This document shows positions 1 to 23,889 of a DNA stretch of 64,000 bases, in pieces (within the stretch, counting starts at the first letter, position 1; every line of letters starts with the position of its first letter). Below the pieces are notes generated by a model. It searched no databases. It worked only from the letters and a program-made list of their open reading frames with translations, and was not told the DNA's origin. The position numbers were made by a program, and so were the translations under genes. The DNA is from Branchiostoma belcheri (taxonomy: Eukaryota; Chordata; Leptocardii; Amphioxiformes; Branchiostomatidae), in NCBI RefSeq assembly GCF_001625305.1, contig NW_017802647.1:207405-271404 (forward strand), written 5' to 3'.

Positions 1-1339
1 GGGTGGAGCTGAGATAAGGACTGGGTGGAGGAGCTCCACTGCTCCATTGTTTAGGGAGGTCCCTGAATCCTGATGTAGAATAGAATTAGATAACATATAG
101 AAATAAATAGAAACTATTAGAACTAGATCTTAAATTGGTGCCAGGGATCTTAAAAACACTTTCCTTTTTTTGATGGACTAAAAAGAAGATCAGGCAGATA
201 TGAGGTCTATGTGGTGCAAGTCTATAAAACTTTAACTACATTGTACCTGGTAATTAAACAATGGCATTTTGAGCCCTGCAATGTGTAGGATAAACAACTT
301 GTAACCTCATGGTCTTGCATACAAAGATTTCTTGAAAATAACCGGTTAAGCATTTACTGGTTGACTGCATGTAGGACAAGTACTGCACATGTATTACAAA
401 CACAGGTCACACCTGTCTTATATACACATGCATAGGACAGGTGTGCCCTGTGTTTGTGCATGGTGCCACTTGTCAACTCTGATAGAAGTCTTATGACTTG
501 AGAAGTGCATGATGGCATGTAAACCACTGTTCACCCCAAGGCAAAAAACTAGCTAGTGTTACATAATTATCTCTTCTTGTCAGGGGCTGATTTGGCCTCC
601 TACCAAAGAAATTTCTAGGGGCCTGACCAGCAGATGGGTTGCTAGAACATGTGTGATGAAGTCAAACTAACTAAAAGTTTGCATGTTTTTGGTCAACACA
701 GATACAGTGAAAACTGGCCAAGAAGACCACAAAAATATGTGGACAGGTGGTCAGTAGACAGTATAGATAGGATCAAAGAGAAAAATTATATAAGAGACTA
801 CCAAAAAGCGTTCATATTGTCCAGGTGGTCCTTATGTACGGATGGTCACTTGTATATGTATGTTTGACAGTAGATATCAGTGGTATCATGATAGTAAGAC
901 TTAGATAGCAGGGTGAGACTAAGTGTGGGTGGATAAGGAATCTGTATGTGGGATGCAGAATTTGCCAACAGACAAGGGACTACTGAGTCTTCCCACACCA
1001 TATCGTCAGAGCAATTTTTTACTCTTCTGTCATGACATTATGTCTCAGAAATGTCTCAAGGTTTCATCCAATTTTCATCACAAGACCTGACCATGTCGGT
1101 TTCAGTTGGAAATTTCATGTTTCTGGCTGTAAAAAAAGTTGACACTCTGATATTTCTTGCAACAATCAACAACAAATACTTCATCATGATTCTTCAAAAA
1201 GTCTTTCTAAAAAAACATTGGTCATTTGCTTTTTGTCATGTTGATAACAGTATGACATACAATGTACATGTAAATAGCAATAACTGTAATAAAAATGATG
1301 ACAAATATATGGTCGTCAAGTCAACTCCTATTGACTCAC
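1..1339. other. ARHGAP17/44-like intron 2 (partial), no exon seen
   Basis: This stretch lies downstream, in minus-strand sense, of the second coding exon of the RhoGAP gene and runs to the left window edge. I searched the minus strand for the next BAR-domain exon and did not find one. Short open frames here lack splice-site support. It is taken as intron. Confidence 0.5.
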
Positions 1340-3534
1340 CTGTAGCAGTTCATCACTGAGAACTTCTGTTTTTTCCGCTCTGAAACAAACAACAAGAATC
1401 ATGAGGACATTTATAAGACAACATTAATCAGATGAAATACCAGCAAAGCGTGCTGTTTCCTGTATTACATATCTGTCTGGTCTGCCTCTGATGTCATTTC
1501 CTGTTTCACCTGTTTTAGCTAGGCTAAACAAAACTCCATGTTTTCATCATCTAAATCAGCACCATTAACAGTAATACCAAGCAGCATTGTTGTGTGTGTC
1601 TGTGTAAAACACAATTACAATGTTTTGGTAGATCAGAAAGACTTCACATTGCAACGATTCTGGGAACGTAACATGAATGTAATACTACAGTATTACTATT
1701 TTTACATGCTGACCACAGCTACAAATGAATTTCTCTTGTGCGATCATTTCAACTTGCATGCTACAAATTACAATGCACAAATTCAAGAGGAAGTGCAAGG
1801 CTTATATTTGGCCTTGTTACTCCGTCAATCCATGTGATGACATCATACATTTTTAGAGTCTTTGATCCCTAATCAAATTACAGCCATTTCCCTGTCCATA
1901 ATAAGATTGATCCAATCAAATCAGCCGCAGCCTCCTGATGAATTATTTCATTCCAGTGCTGTTACCACAGCCTTTCAAGGGCAATACCACCTTGAATTAA
2001 TATTTGACAGTTGCTGGCAGAAAAACTCCAACCCCACAAATTATGCCCCTTTGTAACATGAGTGTTAACATAACCCTAAGCCTTTCATGTCATATTCTCA
2101 TAATCAACTGTAATTGTGTTGTGGACTGTTCCATTTCAAAATCTCCTGAGGGGACATGAGGAACGTCCATCTCCATTTGAGTTTGATTGAAATTTCCCAA
2201 TATGATAAATTGTTCCTGACTCATCCATCTTTTCAATAAAAGATTCTTTAATATTGCCCCTCAGTAGACCATTTGAATGGAACGGCAAAGAACAACAAAC
2301 TGCCCATTCATTAGAAAAATGGTCAGATTTGAAAACAAAACAAACATTTCCTCTTCTGTAAATTCATGCAATATGACAAGCCAAGTAAGATGAAAATCAG
2401 AAATACCAGTATGGTAGAAATGCTGGCTTCAAGTTTAAACAAGCAGGACCTTCCAAATGTCAAATATAAAGGAACAGTTTCAGTTTCAGATGTTGACAAT
2501 GACACAGTTCTGAGTTGTCAATGTTTGCTGTATAATGACATACATCAAGAATGAATAAAAGCTAAGAATGTGTGTAACAAAATCTTATGTGACTGAATTT
2601 TTTTAAAGACTGTTCTGTATCAAGATTAAATCCCACACTTCAGGTCATGTGAGGTCACCTTACATTCTGTATTGGGCTGGGCTGTGACTTGTCCTGTGCT
2701 AAATGAGTTACGCACACTGTCCCAATGGCCAGTTCCATGGGCGAGCTCGAACAAGTCCGATATTATTAGAAAAACAAACTATTTTAAAGCCTTTAGAATG
2801 TCCCAAAATGTTGACAATGCTGACTATCATGGTTACTGGTATGTCATGTGTGTGAGTCACCTGAAAAACATTGTGTTACTATTTTCAGCTGTCTCAATTA
2901 GGAGCTTTGTGCTGCAAAATTATGCCAGTTGAAACTACATGTATCATACTAGCAAACTTTGATTTCTGTGAGAAAGTTACATTTCATTTTCACCGTTTGT
3001 GTATCAACTGTTTATTCATTAACCCGTTTAAATAAACCTGTTGTTCCATTGACAGTTTATATATTGGTACCTGGTAAATTTGGAGGCTTTGCCTTTGGTA
3101 AAATGAAGCACACGGTGGCGTGCAAGTGTGGTTTGCTGGTCAAACATTTTTGCCAGTGAACCGTTTGCACAGATGCAGCCGTCACATCAAGTAGTGACCT
3201 TGTTGGGGCAAACCACACAGATATGTAAATACTGTACACAGAAGAAAACAGTACAGCACACAGATAGGGTGCCGAACTTCGGACTGAGTTAGGCCGCCCT
3301 GCCCTCCCATCTACAGCATATTTACACCACGATTACGACTCTATGTCTTTACAGAACACTACAAATTCTGCTTTTCGTTACAGAAATTCTATGGAGGGAG
3401 GGCTGGGAAAGCAGGAAGGTTGATCGGATTAATTAGAAAGGTTTCGGTGACATATATCATCAGCATAAGCTGTCCACCCACCTCCCAACTGTTTGGTTGG
3501 CGAGTTGCTTCACGCGAAGAAATTGCTTCTTCAT
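1340..3534 (-). CDS. ARHGAP17: ARHGAP17/44-type BAR-RhoGAP (RICH family), first two coding exons, 5' partial gene
   Basis: Coding exon 1 is 3534-3482 on the minus strand and reads MKKQFLRVKQLANQTVG plus two bases of an Arg codon. Its donor is GAG|GTGGGT. Exon 2 is 1379-1340, with acceptor GTTTGTTTCAG and donor CAG|GTGAGT; it completes the Arg and reads AEKTEVLSDELLQ. The phases fit (2 then 0). From memory of the family, vertebrate ARHGAP17 and ARHGAP44 begin almost identically (MKKQFNRMKQLANQTVGR then AEKTEVLSEDLLQ), the start of the N-terminal BAR domain that binds curved membranes. The RhoGAP domain and the rest of the BAR domain lie beyond the left edge. The family has two vertebrate paralogues, so an invertebrate pro-orthologue is likely; the symbol marks the closer synteny, since LCMT1 is the next gene. 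The start is the first ATG, in a GCCGCC-ATG context. Confidence 0.88.
1380..3481 (-). other. Intron 1 of the ARHGAP17/44-like gene
   Basis: This 2.1-kb intron runs from donor GTGGGT at 3481 to acceptor AG at 1380-1381. I see only AT-rich unique-looking sequence, with no convincing exon, RNA gene or complete mobile element. Confidence 0.7.
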
Positions 3535-3855
3535 GGCGGCTCACTCTCGCATAGCACGGGACTCAAACAACAGCAGGCAGCCGGGGACAGGCAGTCCCTG
3601 GTCCGATGCACCGGAAAGGCCGAATGTATCCTGAATTGGAGGCAGGATCTGAGCTAACATGAGCCGAACAGCTTCCCGTAAAACTTCCTCTCTTGGCAAA
3701 ATGAACATGGGCGTACTCCGCGCGAGGGAGGCTGGGAAATATCAATCAGCTGACCAGAGGACCGAATCCGGTTTCATAAAGGAGCTTTTCATTGGCTCGA
3801 CTGTTGTCAACAGACCAATCACAACTCTCCTTATGAAAAAGGGTATGTCGTAACC

Positions 3856-3866
3856 AATATGGCGGC
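3856..3866 (+). promoter_or_regulatory. YY1-type site at the LCMT1 leader
   Basis: The 11 bases AATATGGCGGC match the YY1 consensus AANATGGCGGC exactly. In TATA-less promoters such sites commonly sit just downstream of the transcription start, which would place the LCMT1 start near 3850. The ATG inside the site opens a short upstream reading frame. Confidence 0.5.
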
Positions 3867-3912
3867 GGTGGAACAACTTTTTGCGAAGACCTGCAGTATT
3901 TTGACGTTTTAA
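3859..3912 (+). other. Upstream ORF in the probable LCMT1 5' leader (17 codons)
   Basis: An ATG within the YY1-type motif opens a 17-codon frame, MAAVEQLFAKTCSILTF, ending in TAA at 3910-3912. The end lies 57 bases before the LCMT1 start codon. The frame has no similarity to LCMT1. If transcription starts upstream of 3859 it could dampen translation of the main frame; if the start lies at the YY1 site it would be weak or absent. Confidence 0.35.
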
Positions 3913-3969
3913 AGAAGTAGAGAGCTTGTAATTGCAGGTTTGGGGGTTTAGGTTGAAGGATGTAGAAGG

Positions 3970-17486
<13,517 letters not shown>

Positions 17487-17496
17487 TGTAACAACT

Positions 17497-17840
17497 TACT
17501 AACAAGCCTGGGCTTCAATGTCCAACCTTGACTTTGGGTAACCTTCCTTTCTGACATAACTGGGTTGCAAAATTCACTAAAATTTAAATGTACAGGACTA
17601 GGTTTCAATGTCCAACCTTCACCGTGGGCAACCTTAAGTTTCCAATATGACTTGGTTTGAAAATTCTCTACATGTATGTGAAAGGCCTGGGCTTCAGTGT
17701 CCATCCTTGACTCTGGGCAACCTTCCTTTCCAATGTGACTGGGTTGAAAAATTCACTATGTGAAAGACCTGGGCTTCAATGTCCAACCTTGACTTTGGGC
17801 AACCTACTTTTCTGACGTGATTGGTTGCAGATTGAGCCAT
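17497..17840 (+). repeat. Four-copy tandem repeat in the LCMT1 3' region
   Basis: A unit of 82-98 bp starts about 11 bases after the stop codon. Copies begin at about 17497, 17595, 17683 and 17765. Shared landmarks are CTGGGCTTCAATGTCCAACC, then GGGCAACCTT, then GACTGGGTTG and AAAATTC. Divergence between copies is moderate. It probably lies in the 3' UTR. I found no AATAAA soon after it, so the transcript end is not placed. Confidence 0.85.
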
Positions 17841-20800
17841 GTCAAATTTTGCTTTCAATTTTCTATATGATGTATATTGTGTTTATGAAATGTTTTAACC
17901 AGCAAAAAGGCTGTTATGCCTGTGAATGTCAGTGATTATTGTGTAAATACATTATTTTGTATCTCTTAAGCTTTGTGTTACAAGAAGAATCCCTTGGAGA
18001 CTTGTCTTGTTAAAGTGTTGGTCCCAGACTTGATTTTCTTAAGTCACAGCAGATGGCATGTAGCTTTGCCATTTGGAATCTCTGTCTTGGAAAAGTTCTT
18101 GTTGATTTGTTTGTGACTTGTTAATTAGAGGTTGCTGCTAATAGTAAATGTTTACCGTCTGATGTACATTGTACAGTGTCATTGTTTTTATTACATATTA
18201 ATCACTAAAATGTAGACCTTAACCTTATACAAGGAAGATTTACTTATGATAGGGTTCGAAAAGACAAAATATGTGTGTGTGTGCATGCGTGCGTCTGTGT
18301 GTGTGTGTGTGCGCACATGTGCACTTTTGTAGGACCAAACAGTACCAGTATGATATAAATGTCAACAAAACTAAAAAAAGTGAAAAAGATTAATCCTAAA
18401 CACTGTGTGTGTTCTTGATTTGACTTGTTTATTCTTTGTTCATGCAAAGAGCCTGACCAGGCCCAGGTTTTGAAATGTGATATAACATACATAGCTAGTA
18501 TAGGTGCACTTCTAAAGCTGAAAAAGCAATTTGTTAGGAAAACCTCTTTTCAAGATCAGATGATGTTCAGGGAAATCCCGACGATCATTTCCTTTGACAT
18601 TGAACTTTGGATAAAGTAAGGTCAACTGGCTTTGTATGCCTCATGTCTTGTCAGTGCAAAGCCTTATTGAATGGAATATTTCTGACCCCAAGTTAACGAA
18701 TTTGCTTTACATACAAGCCCAAATCTATGCCTCCCTAGTCACAACCCAGCCCTTATCACATCTCATCCCATTGCTAGAGGCTCATCTCACTATTATCTGT
18801 ACCCATCTCTTGTGTATTTAGTAATGGAAGTAGTACTGTAAAATAAATTGAAGGATTTGTGTATATTGTGGGAGTGATTGCAAACCTTGCTAGCAGGGAT
18901 GTTAGGGCAGCATGAATTGATGCCGGCTGTTGATCTGGTTATCTGGACTTCTATGTCAGCTGTATCACTTTTGTTCAGCTTGGCTTCCTTCCAGCTCACT
19001 GGAATATCCTTGTAACGTCACAGGAGATACCAGGCATTAGGATGTTAGGATGGGAGATAATGTTTAATGGTTCTTCACACCTTGTTTGACCTTTGTGAGA
19101 GTTTGTCTGTTATCAGTTTGGTTCAGGATGGCCACAAGCTGTAACAGCATCAAGCTTTTGTGGCTATCTTAAAGATATTTCCATCTGTTGGTAGAAGATC
19201 CGTCTACCTCAAGAAGTCGTGCGGACGAAAGAAAGGAATGATTCTGATTCGTGTGTAGCCCTCAAATGTCAAGGATAATACCTGGAGGAACTATTTTTAA
19301 ATCTCCACCTAGCTTGGAGTCAGCCAGCTAGTTGTGACGTACATTGTACATCAATTGAACTTATATTCTTCATCATGATGTGGAGTTAATCCTTGTAAAC
19401 TGAATGATGTCCAGCTGCGTCAAGAAACTACTAAAGACCATTCAAAACGTCCCATCACCTTTTACATCGGGATTCCTTTTAGTAAGAAAGTAACTTCAAA
19501 GGTAATTATCGATGTGTATTGTTGCACCTAGCCAAATAGAATCCAAAATGTTAAGTTTTTCCAACACCAGATGGTGCCCATCTCTGGTTCTCTATAACCC
19601 TTGGGCCACACAGTAGTACAATCACAACAGCAGGGGGCTAGTCCACTGGTAGTGGTGTGTGTTTACCTACCACACTCTTTTCCAAATGCTGAGTGCTAAG
19701 CAGTATCTACCATTTTCAAAGTCTTTTGGTTTGACTCGTTCAGGGATCAAACTCATGACCTACTGAATATAAGGCAAAAACTCAACTCAAGTGGCCCTTG
19801 CACCAGTTTGCCTTTTTTTGTATACCTCATAAATTGCATCAACTCCTGAAAGAATGTATTTGGCAAGACTTGATATGAGAGAACTGGCTATGGCTCACAG
19901 TGCATTTTATGTGAGAGCAGCATGTAACTGTTGTAACATTGCTACCAACCACTGATCATCTATCATAATCATCATATTATCTGTAAAGCAGTATATATTA
20001 TCTCCAGGATTGATTCTGAGTTGCTGTAGGCCATGTCCAAGATAATCAGACCCTCACACAGAATAACTATCAGACTGAACAAAATTTTACTCCCATTAAT
20101 CATACTGTGAGGCTCCAGGTGGGATATCTAATGGTGTCATGAGACACCAGGGCTGATGCAGTCACTATCTGCTTTGATTATATAACACAGGAGTACATTA
20201 TGTGTGAGCACAGCTTGGCACCCACCCTATCTTAAAAATGCTAGGCTGTAGAGTCGAAGATATGTAATGCTGTCATTTAGTACATGTATTTAAGGTCAGT
20301 ATACTTAACTTTGAAGTTAAGACGAAAAATTCACTCACTCACTCACTGTCCGGTTTATCATGATCATTTTTCAATAATGTAAAATAACATGGGATATGTT
20401 TCCACTGTGCCTTTTAGATAACAAAAGTCTGTTGTAGCACATGGATTTGGCTTAGAGAGTCATGAATAGCTTTTGTCTCTATCTTTACAGTATGCCCGGC
20501 CGGGCGCATATCAGAAGGGAATGCTAATGTGAGGATTTAGATTTCAGATTTTCAAATAAATTGAGTCTTGTTGCTGTCACTTTTAGGTTTCTTTTGGGTT
20601 TGTATTTGAAGTTGTTGACATAAGTCCTAACATCAACTTACCAAGTAGAGTGATAACCAGCTACATGCCCCTTAACCCATGTCCTGCTGGCATTCCTGGC
20701 ACAATATTTTTCAATAATTTCATGTCTTAATTTAATAGATCATAGACTCCCAAATTTTTTTGCTCTGCAGTGGCATAGTTACTTCCGCATTCGTTGTGTT

Positions 20801-22150
20801 TTGCTGTGGTGTGATGCATTGCGCGAGAAATATCCCCAGTTCGTACCTATACAGAGTTCTATATAGATGGTACTGTATTTGCAGAACAACAATTGTTGTG
20901 CTCCACAGGACAAGGGTTACTAGTAAGCGATGCTTTTATCTATGAACCTTGCCTGGAAGTAAAATTGACACTCCACACAACTTACTCTTGATTCCTCTAT
21001 GTCTTTATTTTCTTCCATGTCGTTTGGTGACTCCCATTGAAAACAGTGTCCTGCCTGTAGGTACTACAAGGTTTTCTCGAGTCACAGTGACGTATGACAA
21101 AACTATCATCATTTGCCGTGGAAGTTGCTCTTGGCAACGGTTTTCCACCTTTGAGAGTTCTGAAGAATCCCTGCTGTTTCTTAAAGACATCAGTCTTAAA
21201 CAGGTATCGCTACTCCGAATCTCTTCCGCAATATATATCACTGATTATTCTTATACCATGAATCCAATTCCTGAGGTCTCTATATGTAGATACATGTCTT
21301 TCTCAAGGACTACTTTCTTTGATGGTTGTGATTCAAATGTCTACAACACTAATAAACTAACAACATAATATATATTTTTCTATTTTTCTACATTTTTTCA
21401 GTCCCAATTATAGGATCTGCCACACCAAATGTCCAAAGTAGTGTCTTCTCTAAAAAATGCTCAAAAATACTTTTAATCACTAAACACACTCATCTAATTT
21501 CTCCTGATCATAACAATTTATCAAGCTGCTGGTATATTATACCTTTGAAACCTAATGAACTCATCCAAGAGAATGGCATGAATGTTTGATTTTACCAACA
21601 TAATTCTTCTGTTTTCTGTCTCTAATATATCTTTTGATAACTAAATGATTCCTCATCAATAATAATGTTTGCCAGCAGAAATGTGACAGAGTGACAACTG
21701 AATTAATGTTGGCTAAAGTATAGTACACTTCAATCATCATGGCAATATGTCAAAGATGGTGTTAACTTCCTCAGTCCCTTAGAATTTGATTTTAGTGGCC
21801 CATTGGAAAATCACATTAAACTCTCGCAAACTGGGCACAGAGGCTCATGCCATAAAAAAAAATTTGTTCGTCAAATGCGGCAGAGCTAGCAATGTGCTAG
21901 TATAAATTTGTCTAAAAAAACTGGGGCATGACAGCATTATGTAAGAAAAGTTCTGCAGATAGATCTTTTTTTCTCTACCTTTAGAGAGCACTTTTAAAGC
22001 CAAGGGGCTTTTTCGGAAATTTTGCCTGATTTAGTCATTCAAGGAAACCAACCTTAACAACAGTGTTTTCATAGGTAGGTTGACTTTTTTTAGGTCAAGA
22101 AGAGAGGGTACATATAATGTACATATATGTATGATATATACTGTCATTAA
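17841..22150. other. Non-coding stretch between LCMT1 and the RFamide gene
   Basis: The two genes converge here. Apart from TG-rich sequence near 18271-18320 and an ACTC run near 20332, I see no exon, RNA gene or complete element. An open frame of 139 codons at 20949-21368 has no recognisable domain or splice context and is not called. Confidence 0.6.
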
Positions 22151-22237
22151 GTCTTGTTTCTACTATTCTTCTGTTCGAGATGTTAGTTTTGAAGACTCTC
22201 CTGCATCTTCTATCCGCGACCTGTGTCCCTCTCTAGC
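22140..22237 (-). other. Probable 3' UTR exon of the RFamide precursor gene
   Basis: On the minus strand a strong acceptor (TTATTTGTCTTTCAG) ends at 22238, so an exon would start at 22237. The coding exon has a donor GAG|GTGGGT after 22410, 23 bases past its stop codon. That arrangement would join the coding exon to this one. The 3' end is not determined; 22140 is an arbitrary limit. Confidence 0.45.
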
Positions 22238-22432
22238 CTGAAAGACAAATAAGAAAAACAGGTATTAGAACATCATATTTGTAGCACATTGCAAAAGCTG
22301 TAATCAACAAAGAAGAGTGTATGTTATGTAAAACACTGGGCATGCATATTTTTGATAACCTTTTTGTAGTTATTATGACAGATTTAATTTTTCTTGCAAC
22401 ATGACCCACCTCTTGTTTGTCTACGGTACTGC

Positions 22433-23665
22433 CTAGACGTAGTCGTTCTGTTGATCGGTGGGCTGGTCATGATTGGCCGTCGACAGTGCCATGGATGGGC
22501 TGTACCTCACCGTTGAGTCGCTCCCATAGCTTTCCTTTAGGCTGGGCGTGTTTGTGGGAGGGATGCCGTCGTGCTGGTCGCCCAGGCCCTCCCGGTGCCG
22601 TTTGAAGCGCCCGGTCTTCAGCGCTGCCAGGGGGATTTTATATTTACTGAAGTCGAACCGACGCCGAGACACTGGCGACTTCATCCTCGGTATGGTTGAA
22701 AGTGGCAGGTGCTGGTTGGGCTCCGGTGCCTTTTGCAACTCTGGATGGCCTCCGTCATCTTCTGTTGCCACCTCGATTTCTTCTTCTTCTCGAGAATTGC
22801 TTCTGACTTCGAGGTCTTCTTCTGACGTACCGGAGTCATCGTCTGTCGGTGCCGATCTTCCAAACCGCCCGGTGGCCAGCGCAGCCAGGGGCATCCTCAG
22901 GGAGACGGTGCCGGGACTGCGTAGCTCCCGGGGCGGTACCATCTCCTCGTCTCTTCCGAATCTGCCCACGGCTAAGGCTGCTAGAGGGACCTTCTTCGTC
23001 GGGCTTCCGGACCTGCCGAACCGACCAGCTGCCAGGGCCTCCAGGGGGACTTTCTTGCTCGGGCCTGCGGACCGACCGAAGCGACCCGGCACCAGCGCCT
23101 CCAGGGTGAGTTTGGGAAGACCAGTTGACCTCCCGAACCGACCGGCCATCAACGCGTCCACGGGGATGCCCCTGCTCTGTACTTCGGATCTCCCGAATCG
23201 GCCCGCCGTCAGCGCTCCGAGAGGCACCTTTTGAGGGGACCTGCCAAAGCGTCCTGCCGAGAGGGCGGCGAGAGGAACCTTCTTGTGTAGGCCGGACCGA
23301 CCGAATCTTCCGCTGACTAAGGCCTGCATGGGTATAGGGCCCCTTTTTGTGACGGTGCCTTCTTCCTCGTCGCCGTCTATCAATTCTTTCAGTTGACACA
23401 GGGACTTGGTTCCCTCAGAGTAGACAGCAGGGTCTTCAGGGTAGACGGGTGCATCCTCTTCAGGACCTTTCCAACCCAAGAGGAGGGCGTTTTCAATGTT
23501 ACCTTGCAGAGGATTGATCTTTTGGATTATCGGATGATGACCTGTTCCGACAACGCGCTCGGAGTCGACGTCGGTGCCGGGGAGGAGCAGGTGGTGGGAG
23601 GGTTGGACAGCGGCTGCCGTCGCCACGAGCACAGTGGTCAGTACGACCACGCCGAGACACTGCAT
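22433..23665 (-). CDS. RFamide neuropeptide precursor, eight GRF-G-R copies plus one variant
   Basis: The 410-aa frame sits in one exon, from acceptor CTTATTTCAG at 23669 to TAG at 22433. Residues 1-19 form a signal peptide (hydrophobic LGVVVLTTVLVATAAA). Repeated peptides follow with consensus [VIM]P[LV]xAL[xx]GRF-G-R. GRFGR lies at residues 119-123, 138-142, 155-159, 174-178, 194-198, 214-218, 234-238 and 266-270. Most are preceded by Lys-Lys, Lys or Arg. Gly after RF is the amidation donor, so the products should be xxGRF-amides. A ninth copy at 343-356 (IPLAALKTGRF-KR) lacks that Gly. Acidic spacers fit a prohormone. The peptides would act extracellularly on GPCRs. The GRF-amide end resembles that of prolactin-releasing peptide, but the upstream part does not, so I do not assign a family. 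Confidence 0.93.
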   Translation of the reverse strand: MQCLGVVVLTTVLVATAAAVQPSHHLLLPGTDVDSERVVGTGHHPIIQKINPLQGNIENALLLGWKGPEEDAPVYPEDPAVYSEGTKSLCQLKELIDGDEEEGTVTKRGPIPMQALVSGRFGRSGLHKKVPLAALSAGRFGRSPQKVPLGALTAGRFGRSEVQSRGIPVDALMAGRFGRSTGLPKLTLEALVPGRFGRSAGPSKKVPLEALAAGRFGRSGSPTKKVPLAALAVGRFGRDEEMVPPRELRSPGTVSLRMPLAALATGRFGRSAPTDDDSGTSEEDLEVRSNSREEEEIEVATEDDGGHPELQKAPEPNQHLPLSTIPRMKSPVSRRRFDFSKYKIPLAALKTGRFKRHREGLGDQHDGIPPTNTPSLKESYGSDSTVRYSPSMALSTANHDQPTDQQNDYV

Positions 23666-23889
23666 GTCCTGAAATAAGCAGAAAAAACTCTAACTTTACA
23701 ATCTTAAATACGCAGGCAAGGTCTTCCTCAGGCAAGGTCTTTACGTTTTAATATATTTCAAGACCTTTACGTTTATATTCAGTTGCTACTACCAAATGCA
23801 GGCCAGCCGCCTGGGCTGTTCCTTTGTAAATCAATACCTATGTTCAAATAGTCTTGGTTTGAATTTCCCTGCCGTCGGAACAAGTCTTT

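Larger units (their letters stand above)
3535..3969. promoter_or_regulatory. Shared head-to-head promoter region of ARHGAP17-like and LCMT1
   Basis: Only 435 bp separate the two divergent start codons (3534 minus, 3970 plus). There is no TATA box at a sensible position for either gene. CCAAT-type sequence occurs in both orientations (ATTGG at about 3791, CCAAT at about 3812 and 3854), and a YY1-type site lies at 3856-3866. This is a typical bidirectional housekeeping promoter layout. Transcription start sites cannot be placed from sequence alone. Confidence 0.65.

Noticed and set aside
20949-21368. 139-codon plus-strand frame
   Set aside because: No recognisable domain, no start or splice context, and an equally plausible frame on the other strand.
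22548-23399. Long open frames on the plus strand and in other minus frames over the RFamide exon
   Set aside because: They are shadows of the repetitive, GC-rich coding exon and show no domains of their own.
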